Part shown: in pieces, positions 8,993-18,789 of the stretch | Layout: every line of letters begins with the position of its first letter | Numbering within the stretch: position 1 is the stretch's first letter | NCBI GenBank assembly: GCA_002841155.1 | Contig: PHEH01000005.1 | Coordinates: 124,001 to 188,000 of the forward strand | Direction of reading: 5' to 3' | DNA: 64,000 nucleotides | DNA from: Alphaproteobacteria bacterium HGW-Alphaproteobacteria-18 | Lineage (GTDB): Bacteria; Pseudomonadota; Alphaproteobacteria; Caulobacterales; Hyphomonadaceae | Notes under the pieces: model-generated | Seen by the model: only the letters and a program-made list of their open reading frames with translations | Databases searched by the model: none | Told to the model about the DNA's origin: nothing | Translations under genes and position numbers: made by a program

Positions 8993-10563
8993 TTTTTCAT
9001 GTTTCCAAAAATCCCGCGCAGGATGTAGCGGGTGAATTCACGGCTGGCGGTGGTGGCGGCCGTATTGGCGGCACGCTCGGTCGGGGTCATCCGGCGCGAG
9101 CGGCTGGCGGTGGTCGCGCGGCCCTTCGCGGGCGCTTTAGCCGGTGTTTTGGCGCTCGCCTTCGCCTTGGCGGCAGCTTCCTTTTCCTTCTCCGCTTCCA
9201 GGCGCGCCTTCTCGGCAAGCTTGGCCGCAGCCGCCTCTTTCTTGGTCAGGATCTCATAGGCCGACTCCCGGTCCACCATCTTGTCATACCGGCCAAAGAG
9301 GGGGCTGCCTTTCACGATCTCGGCGCGCTCGGCATCCGTGACCGGACCAAGGCGTGAGGCCGGCGGACGGATCAGCGTGCGCTGCACCATCGAGGGCGTG
9401 CCCTTTGCGTCGAGGGTTGAGACCAGCGCTTCGCCGACGCCAAGCTCGGTGATCACCGTCTCGGTCTTGAAGCCCGGATTGGGGCGGAAGGAGGCCGCCG
9501 CGGACTTCACCGCCTTCTGCTCCATCGGCGTATAGGCACGCAGGGCATGCTGGATGCGGTTGCCAAGCTGGGCAAGCACGCTCTCGGGCACATCGCGCGG
9601 GTTCTGGGTCACGAAGTAAACCCCGACCCCTTTGGAGCGGATGAGGCGGACCACCTGCTCGATCTTCTGCATCAGGGCAGGCGGGGTGTCCGTGAACAAC
9701 AGGTGGGCCTCATCGAAGAAGAAGACGAGGCGCGGCTTTTCCGGGTCGCCAATCTCTGGCAGCTGTTCGAACAGTTCCGACAGCAGCCAGAGCAGGAAGG
9801 TGGAATAGAGCTTCGGGCTGTTGATCAGCTTGGTCGCGTCCAGGATGTTCACATAGCCGCGCCCGTCCCGCGTCGTGCGCATGAAGTCTGAAAGCTCCAG
9901 CGCCGGTTCTCCGAAGAAGGCCTCTGCGCCCGCCCGCTCCAGCACCAGCAATTCGCGTTGAACAGCGGCCAGCGAGGCGGCGGCGACGTTGCCATACTTG
10001 CGGCTCACCTCTTCGCGGATGCCAGGCTCGCCGAGATGCGCCAGCAGCTTGCGCAGGTCTTTGAGATCAAGGATGCGGAAATCGGGGTCTTCAACACAGC
10101 GATCGTCTGCATACTGAAAGGCAATGTTGAGGATACCTTCCTGCACGGCGGTCAGGCCCATCAGGCGCGAGAGCAGCACGGGGCCCATCTCGGCGATAGT
10201 GGCGCGGATCGGGTGGCCCTTCTCGCCGAACACGTCCCAGAAGATGACCGGGGCAGGGTGGTAGGTCAGCGGCCCCATTGCGATTGCTTCGGCGCGGCTG
10301 GCGAAGCTGCCATGTGCCTTGTGGGTTTCGGTGCCGGGGAAGGCGATGCCCGAAAGGTCGCCTTTCACGTCGGCGGCGAAGACCGGCACGCCCGCATCGG
10401 CAAAGGCCTGCGCCATCACCTGTAGCGTCACGGTCTTGCCCGTGCCCGTGGCACCGGCGACGATCCCGTGCCGGTTGGCCGCTTTCAGCAGCAGCATCTG
10501 GGCGTCATCAGGCGTGCCGGAGCCATCGGCGTCTGCGCCGCCCAGGAAAATTGTCTCGCTCAT
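8989..10563 (-). CDS. HerA-like ATPase, DUF853 family
   Basis: A 524-residue P-loop ATPase of the DUF853/HerA-C group. Walker A is GATGTGKTVT near residue 38 and the Walker B-like segment is RLVFFFDEAHLLF. The C-terminal 110 residues are an Ala/Lys-rich linker (EKEKEAAAKAKASAKTPAKAPAKG) ending in the conserved EFTRYILRGIFG tail. Family members are widespread but poorly characterised; a DNA-translocating or helicase-like role is inferred from the HerA/FtsK relation. The start MSETIFLGG (10563) is preceded by AAGGGG and matches the family's usual beginning; the 14 residues before it in the ORF track are probably untranslated. No NurA-type nuclease is nearby, so a HerA-NurA defence or repair pair is not supported. 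Confidence 0.85.
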   Translation of the reverse strand: MSETIFLGGADADGSGTPDDAQMLLLKAANRHGIVAGATGTGKTVTLQVMAQAFADAGVPVFAADVKGDLSGIAFPGTETHKAHGSFASRAEAIAMGPLTYHPAPVIFWDVFGEKGHPIRATIAEMGPVLLSRLMGLTAVQEGILNIAFQYADDRCVEDPDFRILDLKDLRKLLAHLGEPGIREEVSRKYGNVAAASLAAVQRELLVLERAGAEAFFGEPALELSDFMRTTRDGRGYVNILDATKLINSPKLYSTFLLWLLSELFEQLPEIGDPEKPRLVFFFDEAHLLFTDTPPALMQKIEQVVRLIRSKGVGVYFVTQNPRDVPESVLAQLGNRIQHALRAYTPMEQKAVKSAAASFRPNPGFKTETVITELGVGEALVSTLDAKGTPSMVQRTLIRPPASRLGPVTDAERAEIVKGSPLFGRYDKMVDRESAYEILTKKEAAAAKLAEKARLEAEKEKEAAAKAKASAKTPAKAPAKGRATTASRSRRMTPTERAANTAATTASREFTRYILRGIFGNMKK

Positions 10564-10716
10564 GCCGCCGGCCCCTTGTTGATGCGTTCTCAAATCACGT
10601 GTCAAAGGCTAGTCGTTCCACCAATTTGAGCAAGCCAAGCTGCGCAGGTTTCTCCCGCTTGACGGGTGCCGGGTGTGGCCGCACCCTGACACGCCTCAGC
10701 TTTATCGGAGCAATAC

Positions 10717-11805
10717 ATGGGCAGCGCCACCAAGACGGGCATCTGGATCATCGCGACCGGCGTTATCATTGCGCTGCTGTATTTTGGCCGTGAGATCCTG
10801 GCGACCTTTGCCATGGCCGTCTTCCTGTTCCTCATCATCGAGGGCTTCGGCACAGCCATCAACAATTCCTCCCGCATGATCCATATCGGCTTCGCCCGGC
10901 TGCTGGCGGTCTTGCTGGTTGTTGGCGGATTTGTCGGCTTCATTGCGCTGATGGCCAACGGGGTTGCCGAGTTTGGCCGGGACGGGAGTGAATATGAGGA
11001 GAAGATCAACGCCCTGATCGCCGACGTCTATCGCCTCGCAAGCCTGAAAGATGCGCCCACGCTGACGCAGCTTGCCTTCAACGAAGGCGGCCAGCGCTTC
11101 TTTGCCAACATCGCCAACTCCGTGCGCGGCCTTTCGGGCGATATCGTGCTGATCCTGATCTATGTCGCCTTCCTGTTCACCGCCCAGTCCATGTGGACCC
11201 AGAAGCTCGACAACATCTTCCCCGATTCGCAGCGCCGGGAGATGGTACGCCACATTGGCAATGATGCCCGCCTGGCGATCGAAAAGTATCTCTGGACGCA
11301 GACGGTGATCTCGGCCCTCATCACCCTGCTGTCCTACATCTCTCTATTGGCACTGGGTGTGCAAAATGCCCTGTTCCTGTCGGCTGTGATTTTCGTGCTG
11401 AACTACATCCCCACCGTGGGCTCAATTGTCGCAGCGCTGGTGCCGCCCCTGTTTGCCCTTGTGCAGCCGGTTATTCCAGGCTGGGTGCCGGCCATCGCGC
11501 TCGAGGAGCCCTATGTCTACACGGTTATCGTCTTTGCCGTGGTCAGTTTCTGGCAGTTCTCGATCGGCAATTTCGTCCAGCCCCGGATGATGGGGGAATC
11601 CTTGAATCTTTCGGCGCTGGTGGTGCTTCTGGCGCTGGCCATCTGGGGCGTACTCTGGGGCATTCCCGGCATGTTTCTGTCTGCGCCGTTGACCGTCCTG
11701 ATGATGATCCTGTTTGCCCAGTCGTCTCATACGCGCTGGATCGCCATCCTGCTCTCAGCCGATGGGAAGCCGCAGGGCAGGGTTGCAATCGAAGATGCAG
11801 GCTGA
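10717..11805 (+). CDS. AI-2E family (UPF0118/PerM-type) membrane permease
   Basis: The 362-residue protein has about eight membrane segments: two at residues 8-45, one at 55-80, a cytoplasmic or periplasmic loop to about 140, then the C-terminal group with SAVIFVLNYIPTVGSIVAALVPP, a hallmark of this family, and WGIPGMFLSAPLTVLMM. Members export small molecules such as autoinducer-2 (TqsA) or act as Na+/H+ antiporters; which applies here is unknown. GGAG lies before the ATG. It is divergent from the HerA-like gene. Confidence 0.85.
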   Translation: MGSATKTGIWIIATGVIIALLYFGREILATFAMAVFLFLIIEGFGTAINNSSRMIHIGFARLLAVLLVVGGFVGFIALMANGVAEFGRDGSEYEEKINALIADVYRLASLKDAPTLTQLAFNEGGQRFFANIANSVRGLSGDIVLILIYVAFLFTAQSMWTQKLDNIFPDSQRREMVRHIGNDARLAIEKYLWTQTVISALITLLSYISLLALGVQNALFLSAVIFVLNYIPTVGSIVAALVPPLFALVQPVIPGWVPAIALEEPYVYTVIVFAVVSFWQFSIGNFVQPRMMGESLNLSALVVLLALAIWGVLWGIPGMFLSAPLTVLMMILFAQSSHTRWIAILLSADGKPQGRVAIEDAG

Positions 11806-12198
11806 CTGTGGGGCAGGGTAGCCAACAGGGCATTGAAATGTTACATGGCAATTGGGCTGAGGGTGTCTTGCGAGTGATTCTGACTTGCAGCACTACCGAT
11901 AATTAAGGTTTGTTACGCCGGAATGTAGTTGATTTGCCGGCAACGCAAACAACATATGACAAAATCAGGCATCCGCGTGCGTCCCCCCACCCAGCCTGCG
12001 GATTTTGCCTGTAGGGCCCGCTGGACATGTCCCCGTCTGGCGGGCCCGCTTGCATCGGGCTGTCTCTTACATCCGCGCGCCTGGTTCCCGTCTTCCGCTG
12101 AATTCCGGCAACCGTTTCGTTTGAAACATGTTTCTTGAAGCCTTCCCTTAGGGCGGGTAGACCCGATTCTTGACCGGTTTTCGTGCAGAGTCGTTCCC
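11806..12198 (+). promoter_or_regulatory. 393-bp leader region upstream of NAD-GDH with structured elements
   Basis: No coding ORF is supported here. Two symmetric elements stand out. GGGCCCGC (12014-12021) pairs with GCGGGCCC (12040-12047) around an 18-base loop that itself contains the palindrome GGACATGTCC. Downstream, GAAACATGTTTC (12123-12134) is a perfect 12-bp palindrome 64 bases before the gdh start. Roles as attenuator and operator are inference. Confidence 0.4.
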
Positions 12199-15100
12199 AT
12201 GCCCCATACCACGCGTTCCAACGGGCCTGCTGGCCAGCTTCTTGACCAGATTATGCAGGAAGCTGCCCGGGAGGATGTTTCCGGCCTGACCGAGGCGGAC
12301 ATCCACACCCTGGCACAGCGGCTGTGGGACTGGGCTGAAACCGTCCCTGCGGGGCAGCGGTCGGTTCACGTTTCGGTGAAGGCCGAAGGCGCCGGCGGCA
12401 CGCTGTCGCGCAGCCTTCTTCAGGTCACTGGGCCGGACATGCCTTTCCTCGTCGATTCGCTGCTGGGCGAATGCGCGGCTCAGGGGCATGAGGTCAAAAC
12501 CCTGTTCCACCCCGTCGTGACGATGGCGGATGGGCGGATGGTGTCCGTCATCCAGATCCACACCGCGCTCCTGACGCCAGGCGAGGCTGCCATCCTCGAA
12601 GAGGGCGCCCGCGCCACGCTGGCCGATGTCGAGCGCGCGGTCGCCGATCACGCCGCCATGCGCGCCCGCATGCGCAGCGAGATGAAGCGCATCTCGGGGC
12701 TGTCCCATCTTCAGTCTGCGGAGCGTGATGAGGCGGTTGCCTTCCTCGAATGGCTCTCGCGGGAGCATTTCGTTTTCCTGGGCGCGCGCGAATATGATTT
12801 CGAAACCGACGCGCAGGGCAGGGTGGTGCCGGCCGAGCCGGTCATGGTCGAGGGGTCCAATCTCGGCATCCTGCGCGACGAGACCCTCAACGTCCTCAGC
12901 CGCGACAGCGAGCCCCTCGTCTTGACCCGCGAGATCGGCGACTTCCTGCAATCGCCCGTGCCGCTGATTATTGCCAAGTCAACGCTGCCAAGCCGTGTCC
13001 ATCGCCGCGTCTCTTGCGATTATATCGGCGTGAAGAAGTATGACGCCGAAGGCCGGGTGAATGGCGAGGTGCGCTTCCTGGGTCTCTTCACCGCCGAGGC
13101 CTATGACGAAACCGCGCGCTCCATTCCCTTCGTGCGCCGCCGTGTCCAGAAGGTCATGACCGCTTCGGGCGCCGCCCCTGGCGGGCACACCGAAAAGGCC
13201 CTCGCCAACCTCATTGAGACCTGGCCGCGCGACGAACTGTTCCAGACCCGTTCGACCGTGCTCGGCCCCATGATCATGGGCGCGCTACACCTGATCGGCC
13301 GCCCGCGCACGCGCGCCTTCCTGCGCCGCGACGAGTTTGACCGCTTCGTCACCGCGCTGGTCTTTGTGCCGCGCGAATCCTATGACACGGCCCTGCGCCA
13401 GCGCATCGGCGCGCTGCTCACCGAAGCCTATCAGGGTGACCTGAAAAGCTTCCAGCCCTATTTCGACTCCGGCCCGCTCGCGCGCGTCCATTTCGAGATT
13501 GCGCTGCACCCGGACCATCCTGAGCCCGATCCGGAAATTCTGGAACAGCGCATCATCGAGCTTGCGCGCACCTGGGATCAGGGTTTCCGCGAGCTACTCA
13601 TGGGCTCGGGCCTTTCGGGCCATGCACGCGACGGCGCACGCGCCTTCATCGGCGCCTTCAATGCCGCCTATCGCGAGGCCTTCTCGCCCGAAGAGGCAAT
13701 GCTCGACGTGACCTGTATGGCAGAGCTCAGCGCCGGCCAGCCCATCTTTGCCCGTGCCTACAGGCTGCCCGCTGACGCCCCGTCCAAGGTCCGCGTCAAG
13801 ATCTATGCGCGCACAGGCTCCATCGCGCTCTCCCATTGCGTGCCGGTATTTGAAAATCTCGGCCTGTTCGTGGATTTCGAAACCGGATATCCTGTCCGTC
13901 CCCTGATGAAGCCGGTCGAAGACGCACCTGATGTTTACTGGATTCATTCCCTCTCGATGGAGACCGCAGACGGCTCGGCCCTTCCGCTCTCCGAGATCGC
14001 CGATGATTTCGAACAGGCCTTCCTTGCCGTCTGGGGCGGGCAGGCAGAAAATGACGGCTTCAACAAGCTCGTCCTCGTGGCCGGTGCCAGCTGGCGGGAA
14101 GCCGCGCTGATCCGAGCCCTCGCCTCCTTCCGCCGCCAGAGCGGCCTCGATCAGCCTCAGGAAGTGCAGGAAGCTGCGCTCGCCGGTTATCCGGCCGTTA
14201 CGCGTCTTCTGCTGGAACTCTTCGCCGCGCGGCTCGACCCTGCCGCGCACAAGACGCTCGAGGCCCGCCGCAAGGCGCAAGGCGAGATTGCCAAACGGTT
14301 TGAAGAAGCCATGAAGGATGTCGTCAGCCTGGCCGATGATGTCGTGCTGCGCCGGCTCTTCCATCTTGTCGAATCCCTTCAGCGTACGAACTTCTATCAG
14401 CGCGATGAGAACGGCGCCGTGCGCCCCTTCATCAGCTTCAAGGTCGCCAGCCGCGAACTGGCAGACCTGCCCGAGCCCAAACCCTTCCGCGAAATCTTCA
14501 TGCACAGCCCGCAGGTCGAAGGCGTCCATCTGCGCTTCGGCCCGGTCGCGCGGGGCGGCCTGCGATGGTCAGACCGCCCGTCGGATTACCGCACCGAAGT
14601 CCTCGGCCTGGTAAAGGCCCAGCAGGTAAAGAACGCGGTCATCGTGCCTGTTGGCTCCAAAGGCGGCTTCTATCCCAAACAGCTCGCCGACCGGTCAGAC
14701 CGCGACGCCTGGTTCGAAAGCGGGCGCGACGCTTACAAGCAGTTCATCACATCGCTGCTCGGCATCACCGACAACATCATTGAAGGCAAGGTCGTCCACC
14801 CTGCCGACACTGTGATCTGGGACGGGGAAGACCCCTATCTCGTGGTTGCGGCCGATAAAGGCACCGCCACCTTCTCAGACACCGCTAACGCCATCAGCCT
14901 CGAAAAAGGCCACTGGCTGGGCGATGCCTTCGCCTCGGGCGGCTCGGCCGGGTATGACCACAAGAAGATGGGCATCACCGCACGCGGCGCCTGGGAAGCG
15001 GTCAAGCGCCACTTCCGCGAAATGGGCCGCGACATCCAGACCGAACCTTTCACCGTCATCGGCGTGGGGGATATGTCGGGCGATGTCTTCGGCAATGGCA

Positions 15101-16923
15101 TGCTGCTCTCGCCGGAAATCCGTCTCGTGGCGGCCTTCAACCATATGCACATCTTCCTGGACCCTGATCCGAAGGACGCAAAGAAATGCCTCGCCGAGCG
15201 GGAGCGTATGTTTGCCCTGCCGCGGTCGAGCTGGGCTGATTACAATACCAAGCTCATCTCCAAAGGCGGCGGCATTTTCGAGCGCGCCGCCAAGTCGATC
15301 ACGCTGACGCCCGAGATCAAATCGCTCGCCGGTCTCAGCAAGGATGTCGTCACGCCGGACGAGCTGATCAACGCCCTCCTGAAAGCGGAGGCAGACCTCC
15401 TCTGGTTTGGCGGGATCGGCACCTATGTGAAAGCCGCCCATGAATCCCATGCCGATGTCGGCGACCGGGCCAATGACGGCGTGCGCGTCAATGGCCGCGA
15501 TCTCAAAGCCAAGGTCATCGGGGAGGGGGCAAATCTCGGCATGACCCAGGCCGCCCGGATCGAATTTGCCCTTGCCGGCGGGCGCCTCAACACCGACGCG
15601 ATCGACAATTCGGCCGGCGTTGATTCCTCCGACCACGAAGTGAATATCAAGATCCTCGCCGCCGAAGCCATCCGCCTCGGCGGGCTGACGGAGACGACCC
15701 GCAATCCGATGCTGGCGCAGATGACCGATGATGTCGCCCGCCTCGTCCTCACTCATAACTATGACCAGACCAACGCGCTGAGTATCGCAGAGGCGACCGC
15801 CAGCGAAGACCATGAGGCCCTGGAGCGGCTGATGGTCTATCTGGAAGAGCGCGGCGTGCTCAGCCGCCCGCTGGAAGGTCTGCCCTCCACGCAGGAGATG
15901 CAGGCACGCGGCGCCGAAGGGCGCCCGCTAACACGGCCGGAACTCGCCGTGCTGCTCGCCTGGTCCAAGATCGTCCTCTTTGACGATATCGTCGCCTCCG
16001 ACCTGCCGGACGATCCATTTTTTGCCGAAGTCCTCAAGGGTTATTTTCCGAGCCCGATTGACGGCTTCGAGGAAGCCCTCGCCAACCACCGCCTGCGCCG
16101 CGAGATCATCGCCACGGTCATCGCCAATCGCAGCCTTGATCTCGGCGGCCCCGTCGCCATCCTGCGCCTGCGCGAGCTTACCGGCGCGGCGCCCGCGCTT
16201 GCCATCCGCGGTCTCGAAGCGGCCCGCGCCGTGCTCGACATCGCCGGCTTCCGCAAGGAGGTGTTCGCCCTCGACAACAAGGTCTCCGCAGAGTTGCAGG
16301 CAGAGCTTCACCTCGAAGCGGTCCAGGCCGTCAGCGAGGCGGCCGCCTGGTTCATCCGTACCCTGCCGGAAAAAACCACCGGTGAAGCGGTCGCCGCCAC
16401 GCACGGCCCGCTGAATGAACTCAAAGCCGCCCTCAGCGATATCCAGACTGCCTATCCCGCCTCGCGGATCGAGCGGTCTGCCCGTGCCTTCATCAAGCGC
16501 GGCGCGCCCGACGCGCTCGCCCGCTGGGCAGCGGCCATGAGCTATTTTGCGCAAGGCCTCGTCGTCACCGACATCGCCGCCCGCACCGGCCGCAAGGTCA
16601 CCGAAGCCGGCGCCAGCTTCTACCAGGCGGGCGATGCCCTCCGGCTTGACCGTCTGCGCACGTCCGCGCGCGAAGGCCTCATCAAGGCGCCCTATTGGGA
16701 CCGTGTCGCCGGCCGGCGCCTCATCTCGGAACTCGTACGCCTCCAGGCCAGCGTCTCGGAGGAAGCCCTCAGCGCCGGCGGGCTGGAGCCCTGGCTCGAA
16801 ACCCGCAATGATGGCCGCAAGCAGCTTCTCGCCACGCTCGGCGCCCTTAGCAAGGATCGCGACTGGTCCTTCGCCAAATTCGCCCTCTCCACGGACGCCG
16901 TGCGACAGTTCATGGGTCGTTAG
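12199..16923 (+). CDS. gdhB: NAD-specific glutamate dehydrogenase, 180-kDa class
   Basis: At 1574 residues this is the large bacterial NAD-GDH, which deaminates glutamate to 2-oxoglutarate and ammonia and is mainly catabolic. Residues 1 to about 680 are the long ACT-containing regulatory part found only in this class. The catalytic core begins near 760 with VHLRFGPVARGGLRWSDRPSDYRTEVLGLVKAQQVKNAV and PVGSKGGFYPK, and the nucleotide-binding part includes GVGDMSGDVFGNGMLLS and FNHMHIFLDPDP. The C-terminal 500 residues match the family's helical tail. The ATG has no strong Shine-Dalgarno. It is monocistronic by spacing, with a structured upstream region. Confidence 0.95.
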   Translation: MPHTTRSNGPAGQLLDQIMQEAAREDVSGLTEADIHTLAQRLWDWAETVPAGQRSVHVSVKAEGAGGTLSRSLLQVTGPDMPFLVDSLLGECAAQGHEVKTLFHPVVTMADGRMVSVIQIHTALLTPGEAAILEEGARATLADVERAVADHAAMRARMRSEMKRISGLSHLQSAERDEAVAFLEWLSREHFVFLGAREYDFETDAQGRVVPAEPVMVEGSNLGILRDETLNVLSRDSEPLVLTREIGDFLQSPVPLIIAKSTLPSRVHRRVSCDYIGVKKYDAEGRVNGEVRFLGLFTAEAYDETARSIPFVRRRVQKVMTASGAAPGGHTEKALANLIETWPRDELFQTRSTVLGPMIMGALHLIGRPRTRAFLRRDEFDRFVTALVFVPRESYDTALRQRIGALLTEAYQGDLKSFQPYFDSGPLARVHFEIALHPDHPEPDPEILEQRIIELARTWDQGFRELLMGSGLSGHARDGARAFIGAFNAAYREAFSPEEAMLDVTCMAELSAGQPIFARAYRLPADAPSKVRVKIYARTGSIALSHCVPVFENLGLFVDFETGYPVRPLMKPVEDAPDVYWIHSLSMETADGSALPLSEIADDFEQAFLAVWGGQAENDGFNKLVLVAGASWREAALIRALASFRRQSGLDQPQEVQEAALAGYPAVTRLLLELFAARLDPAAHKTLEARRKAQGEIAKRFEEAMKDVVSLADDVVLRRLFHLVESLQRTNFYQRDENGAVRPFISFKVASRELADLPEPKPFREIFMHSPQVEGVHLRFGPVARGGLRWSDRPSDYRTEVLGLVKAQQVKNAVIVPVGSKGGFYPKQLADRSDRDAWFESGRDAYKQFITSLLGITDNIIEGKVVHPADTVIWDGEDPYLVVAADKGTATFSDTANAISLEKGHWLGDAFASGGSAGYDHKKMGITARGAWEAVKRHFREMGRDIQTEPFTVIGVGDMSGDVFGNGMLLSPEIRLVAAFNHMHIFLDPDPKDAKKCLAERERMFALPRSSWADYNTKLISKGGGIFERAAKSITLTPEIKSLAGLSKDVVTPDELINALLKAEADLLWFGGIGTYVKAAHESHADVGDRANDGVRVNGRDLKAKVIGEGANLGMTQAARIEFALAGGRLNTDAIDNSAGVDSSDHEVNIKILAAEAIRLGGLTETTRNPMLAQMTDDVARLVLTHNYDQTNALSIAEATASEDHEALERLMVYLEERGVLSRPLEGLPSTQEMQARGAEGRPLTRPELAVLLAWSKIVLFDDIVASDLPDDPFFAEVLKGYFPSPIDGFEEALANHRLRREIIATVIANRSLDLGGPVAILRLRELTGAAPALAIRGLEAARAVLDIAGFRKEVFALDNKVSAELQAELHLEAVQAVSEAAAWFIRTLPEKTTGEAVAATHGPLNELKAALSDIQTAYPASRIERSARAFIKRGAPDALARWAAAMSYFAQGLVVTDIAARTGRKVTEAGASFYQAGDALRLDRLRTSAREGLIKAPYWDRVAGRRLISELVRLQASVSEEALSAGGLEPWLETRNDGRKQLLATLGALSKDRDWSFAKFALSTDAVRQFMGR

Positions 16924-17003
16924 CAAACGAGAGAGTTGAAAAAAGTCGGGGAATCGCGCCGGGCTCCACACAACGTTTACGCATGTTATCCACAGTGTAA
17001 AAC

Positions 17004-17681
17004 ATGCTGAGATTGTATCACTGGCCCCTCGACCCCGCCGGCCGCACGGTCCGGCTCGTGCTCGCCGAGAAAGGCGAGCCGTTCGAGGCCGTATCCTCCC
17101 GTCCCTGGGCACCGGAACTTGAGATCGCCTCGATCGCGCCCGGCGCGGTGGCCCCGGCCCTGGTGTCGACACATGGCGCCAGCCCCCGCTTTGCTGCCAG
17201 CGGCACCCGCGCCATCTGCGAGCATCTCGAAGAAATCCGCCCCGTGCCGTCGCTCCTCCCCGATGACCGTACCGAACGCGCCGAGGCCCGCCGCCTCTGG
17301 TCCTGGGTCGAGGCGGGCATGGAGGAAGTCACCGACACCCTCCTGTCGGAACGTGTGATCCAGTGGACCCACCGGGGCCGCCAGCCTGATTCCGAAAAGC
17401 TCCGCCTCGGCGCCCATGCTCTGCGGGGCCGCCTCACCTTCCTCAACGCGCTGGCCGAGCAGCGCGGCAACCTCGCCGGCCGCCACCTCTCGCTGGCAGA
17501 CTTCGCCGCCGCCGCGCATCTTTCCGCCTATGACTATTTTGGCGACGTGCAGTGGGACGCCGTGCCAGACCTCAAAGCCTGGTATATGCGGATAAAGTCC
17601 CGGCCCAGTTTCCGGCCGATCCTTGCTGACCGCCTGGAGGCTGCCCGTCCCGTACCCCATTATGCAGAGCTCGATTTCTGA
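17004..17681 (+). CDS. Glutathione S-transferase family protein
   Basis: A 225-residue cytosolic protein with a thioredoxin-like N-terminal domain ([30 protein letters not shown]) and an all-helical C-terminal domain ending in [43 protein letters not shown]. The conserved 'S/L-AD-hydrophobic' folding motif is present, and [15 protein letters not shown] replaces the usual glutathione-gamma-glutamyl site ES-xA-I. The substrate is unknown. Its 3' end overlaps queG by 20 bases, so the pair is probably co-transcribed with mtgA as well. Confidence 0.88.
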   Translation: MLRLYHWPLDPAGRTVRLVLAEKGEPFEAVSSRPWAPELEIASIAPGAVAPALVSTHGASPRFAASGTRAICEHLEEIRPVPSLLPDDRTERAEARRLWSWVEAGMEEVTDTLLSERVIQWTHRGRQPDSEKLRLGAHALRGRLTFLNALAEQRGNLAGRHLSLADFAAAAHLSAYDYFGDVQWDAVPDLKAWYMRIKSRPSFRPILADRLEAARPVPHYAELDF

Positions 17682-18789
17682 CCCCGAAACACAGCTGAAA
17701 GCCCGCGCCCTCGCCCTCGGCTTTGACGCCGCCGGCATCGCGCGCGCCGATGAGGCGTGGCCGGCAGGCGAACGCCTGAAAACCTTCGTCGAGCTCGGCC
17801 GCCATGGCGACATGGCCTGGATGGAAACCACGCTCGCCCGCCGCAGCGCCCCCACCGCCATGTGGCCCGAGGCCCGCTCCGCCCTCGTCGTCGCCATGAA
17901 TTACGGCCCGGACCACAACCCCCTCGACAATCTCGCCCAGCGCGAAACCGGCAACATCTCCGTCTACGCAAGGGGCAGGGACTATCACGACCTGATCAAA
18001 TCCCGCCTTAAACAGCTCGCCGGCGAGGTCGCAGAGATCACCGGCGCAGACGTCAAAGTCTTCGTCGACACCGCCCCGCTGATGGAAAAGCCGCTCGCCC
18101 AGAAGGCAGGCCTTGGCTGGCAGGGCCGCCACACCAATCTTGTCAGCCGCGATCTCGGCTCCTGGTTCTTCCTCGGCACGGTCCTCACCAGCGCGGCCCT
18201 GACGCCCGACGCCCCCGAACCCGACCATTGCGGCTCCTGCCACGCCTGCCTCGACATCTGCCCGACAGGCGCGTTCCCCGCACCTTACCAGCTCGACGCC
18301 CGCCGCTGCATCTCCTACCTCACCATCGAATATGGCGGCCCGATCCCCGCCGAATTCCGCCCCGCCATGGGCAACCGCATCTATGGCTGCGATGATTGCC
18401 TGGCCGCCTGTCCCTGGAACAAGTTTGCGAGCAGCGCGTCTGAAGCCGCCCTTTATGCGCGCGCAGAGCTCAAAGGCCCCGGCCTGGATGAACTTGCCGC
18501 CCTCGATGACGCGGCCTTCCGCGATGTCTTCTCCGGCTCCCCGGTGAAGCGCTCAGGCCGGGACCGGTTCGTGCGCAATGTGTGCATTGCCATCGGCAAT
18601 TCGGGGGAGCCGTGCCTCATCGCCAGCCTGCTGCCCTTGCTGCAGGACACCGCCCCGGTCGTGCGCGGGGCGGCCATCTGGGCGCTCGCCCGCCTTGATC
18701 CTGCCCGCTTTGCAGCCGAAAAGGCGCGCCTCAGGCCGTCAGAGCATGATATATCGGTATTGGCAGAGTGGGACGAAACAGCCGCATGA
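17662..18789 (+). CDS. queG: Epoxyqueuosine reductase
   Basis: QueG performs the last step of queuosine synthesis, reducing epoxyqueuosine in tRNA with cobalamin and two [4Fe-4S] clusters. Cluster motifs are visible: [16 protein letters not shown] and, later, [11 protein letters not shown] ... [15 protein letters not shown]. The final 60 residues ([17 protein letters not shown]) resemble the HEAT-like end. I chose the ATG at 17662 ([17 protein letters not shown]), which gives 375 residues; the ORF-track start is a TTG 13 codons earlier. It overlaps both the upstream GST gene and the downstream mtgA start (ATGA), indicating translational coupling. Confidence 0.93.
   Translation: MQSSISDPETQLKARALALGFDAAGIARADEAWPAGERLKTFVELGRHGDMAWMETTLARRSAPTAMWPEARSALVVAMNYGPDHNPLDNLAQRETGNISVYARGRDYHDLIKSRLKQLAGEVAEITGADVKVFVDTAPLMEKPLAQKAGLGWQGRHTNLVSRDLGSWFFLGTVLTSAALTPDAPEPDHCGSCHACLDICPTGAFPAPYQLDARRCISYLTIEYGGPIPAEFRPAMGNRIYGCDDCLAACPWNKFASSASEAALYARAELKGPGLDELAALDDAAFRDVFSGSPVKRSGRDRFVRNVCIAIGNSGEPCLIASLLPLLQDTAPVVRGAAIWALARLDPARFAAEKARLRPSEHDISVLAEWDETAA

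Noticed and set aside
8989-10563. HerA-like ATPase as part of a defence system
   Set aside because: It belongs to the stand-alone DUF853 group, and no nuclease, Sir2 or NurA partner is adjacent.
16986-16994. Perfect DnaA box TTATCCACA before the GST gene
   Set aside because: It is a single isolated site with no cluster, AT-rich unwinding element or origin-linked genes, so an origin is not supported.
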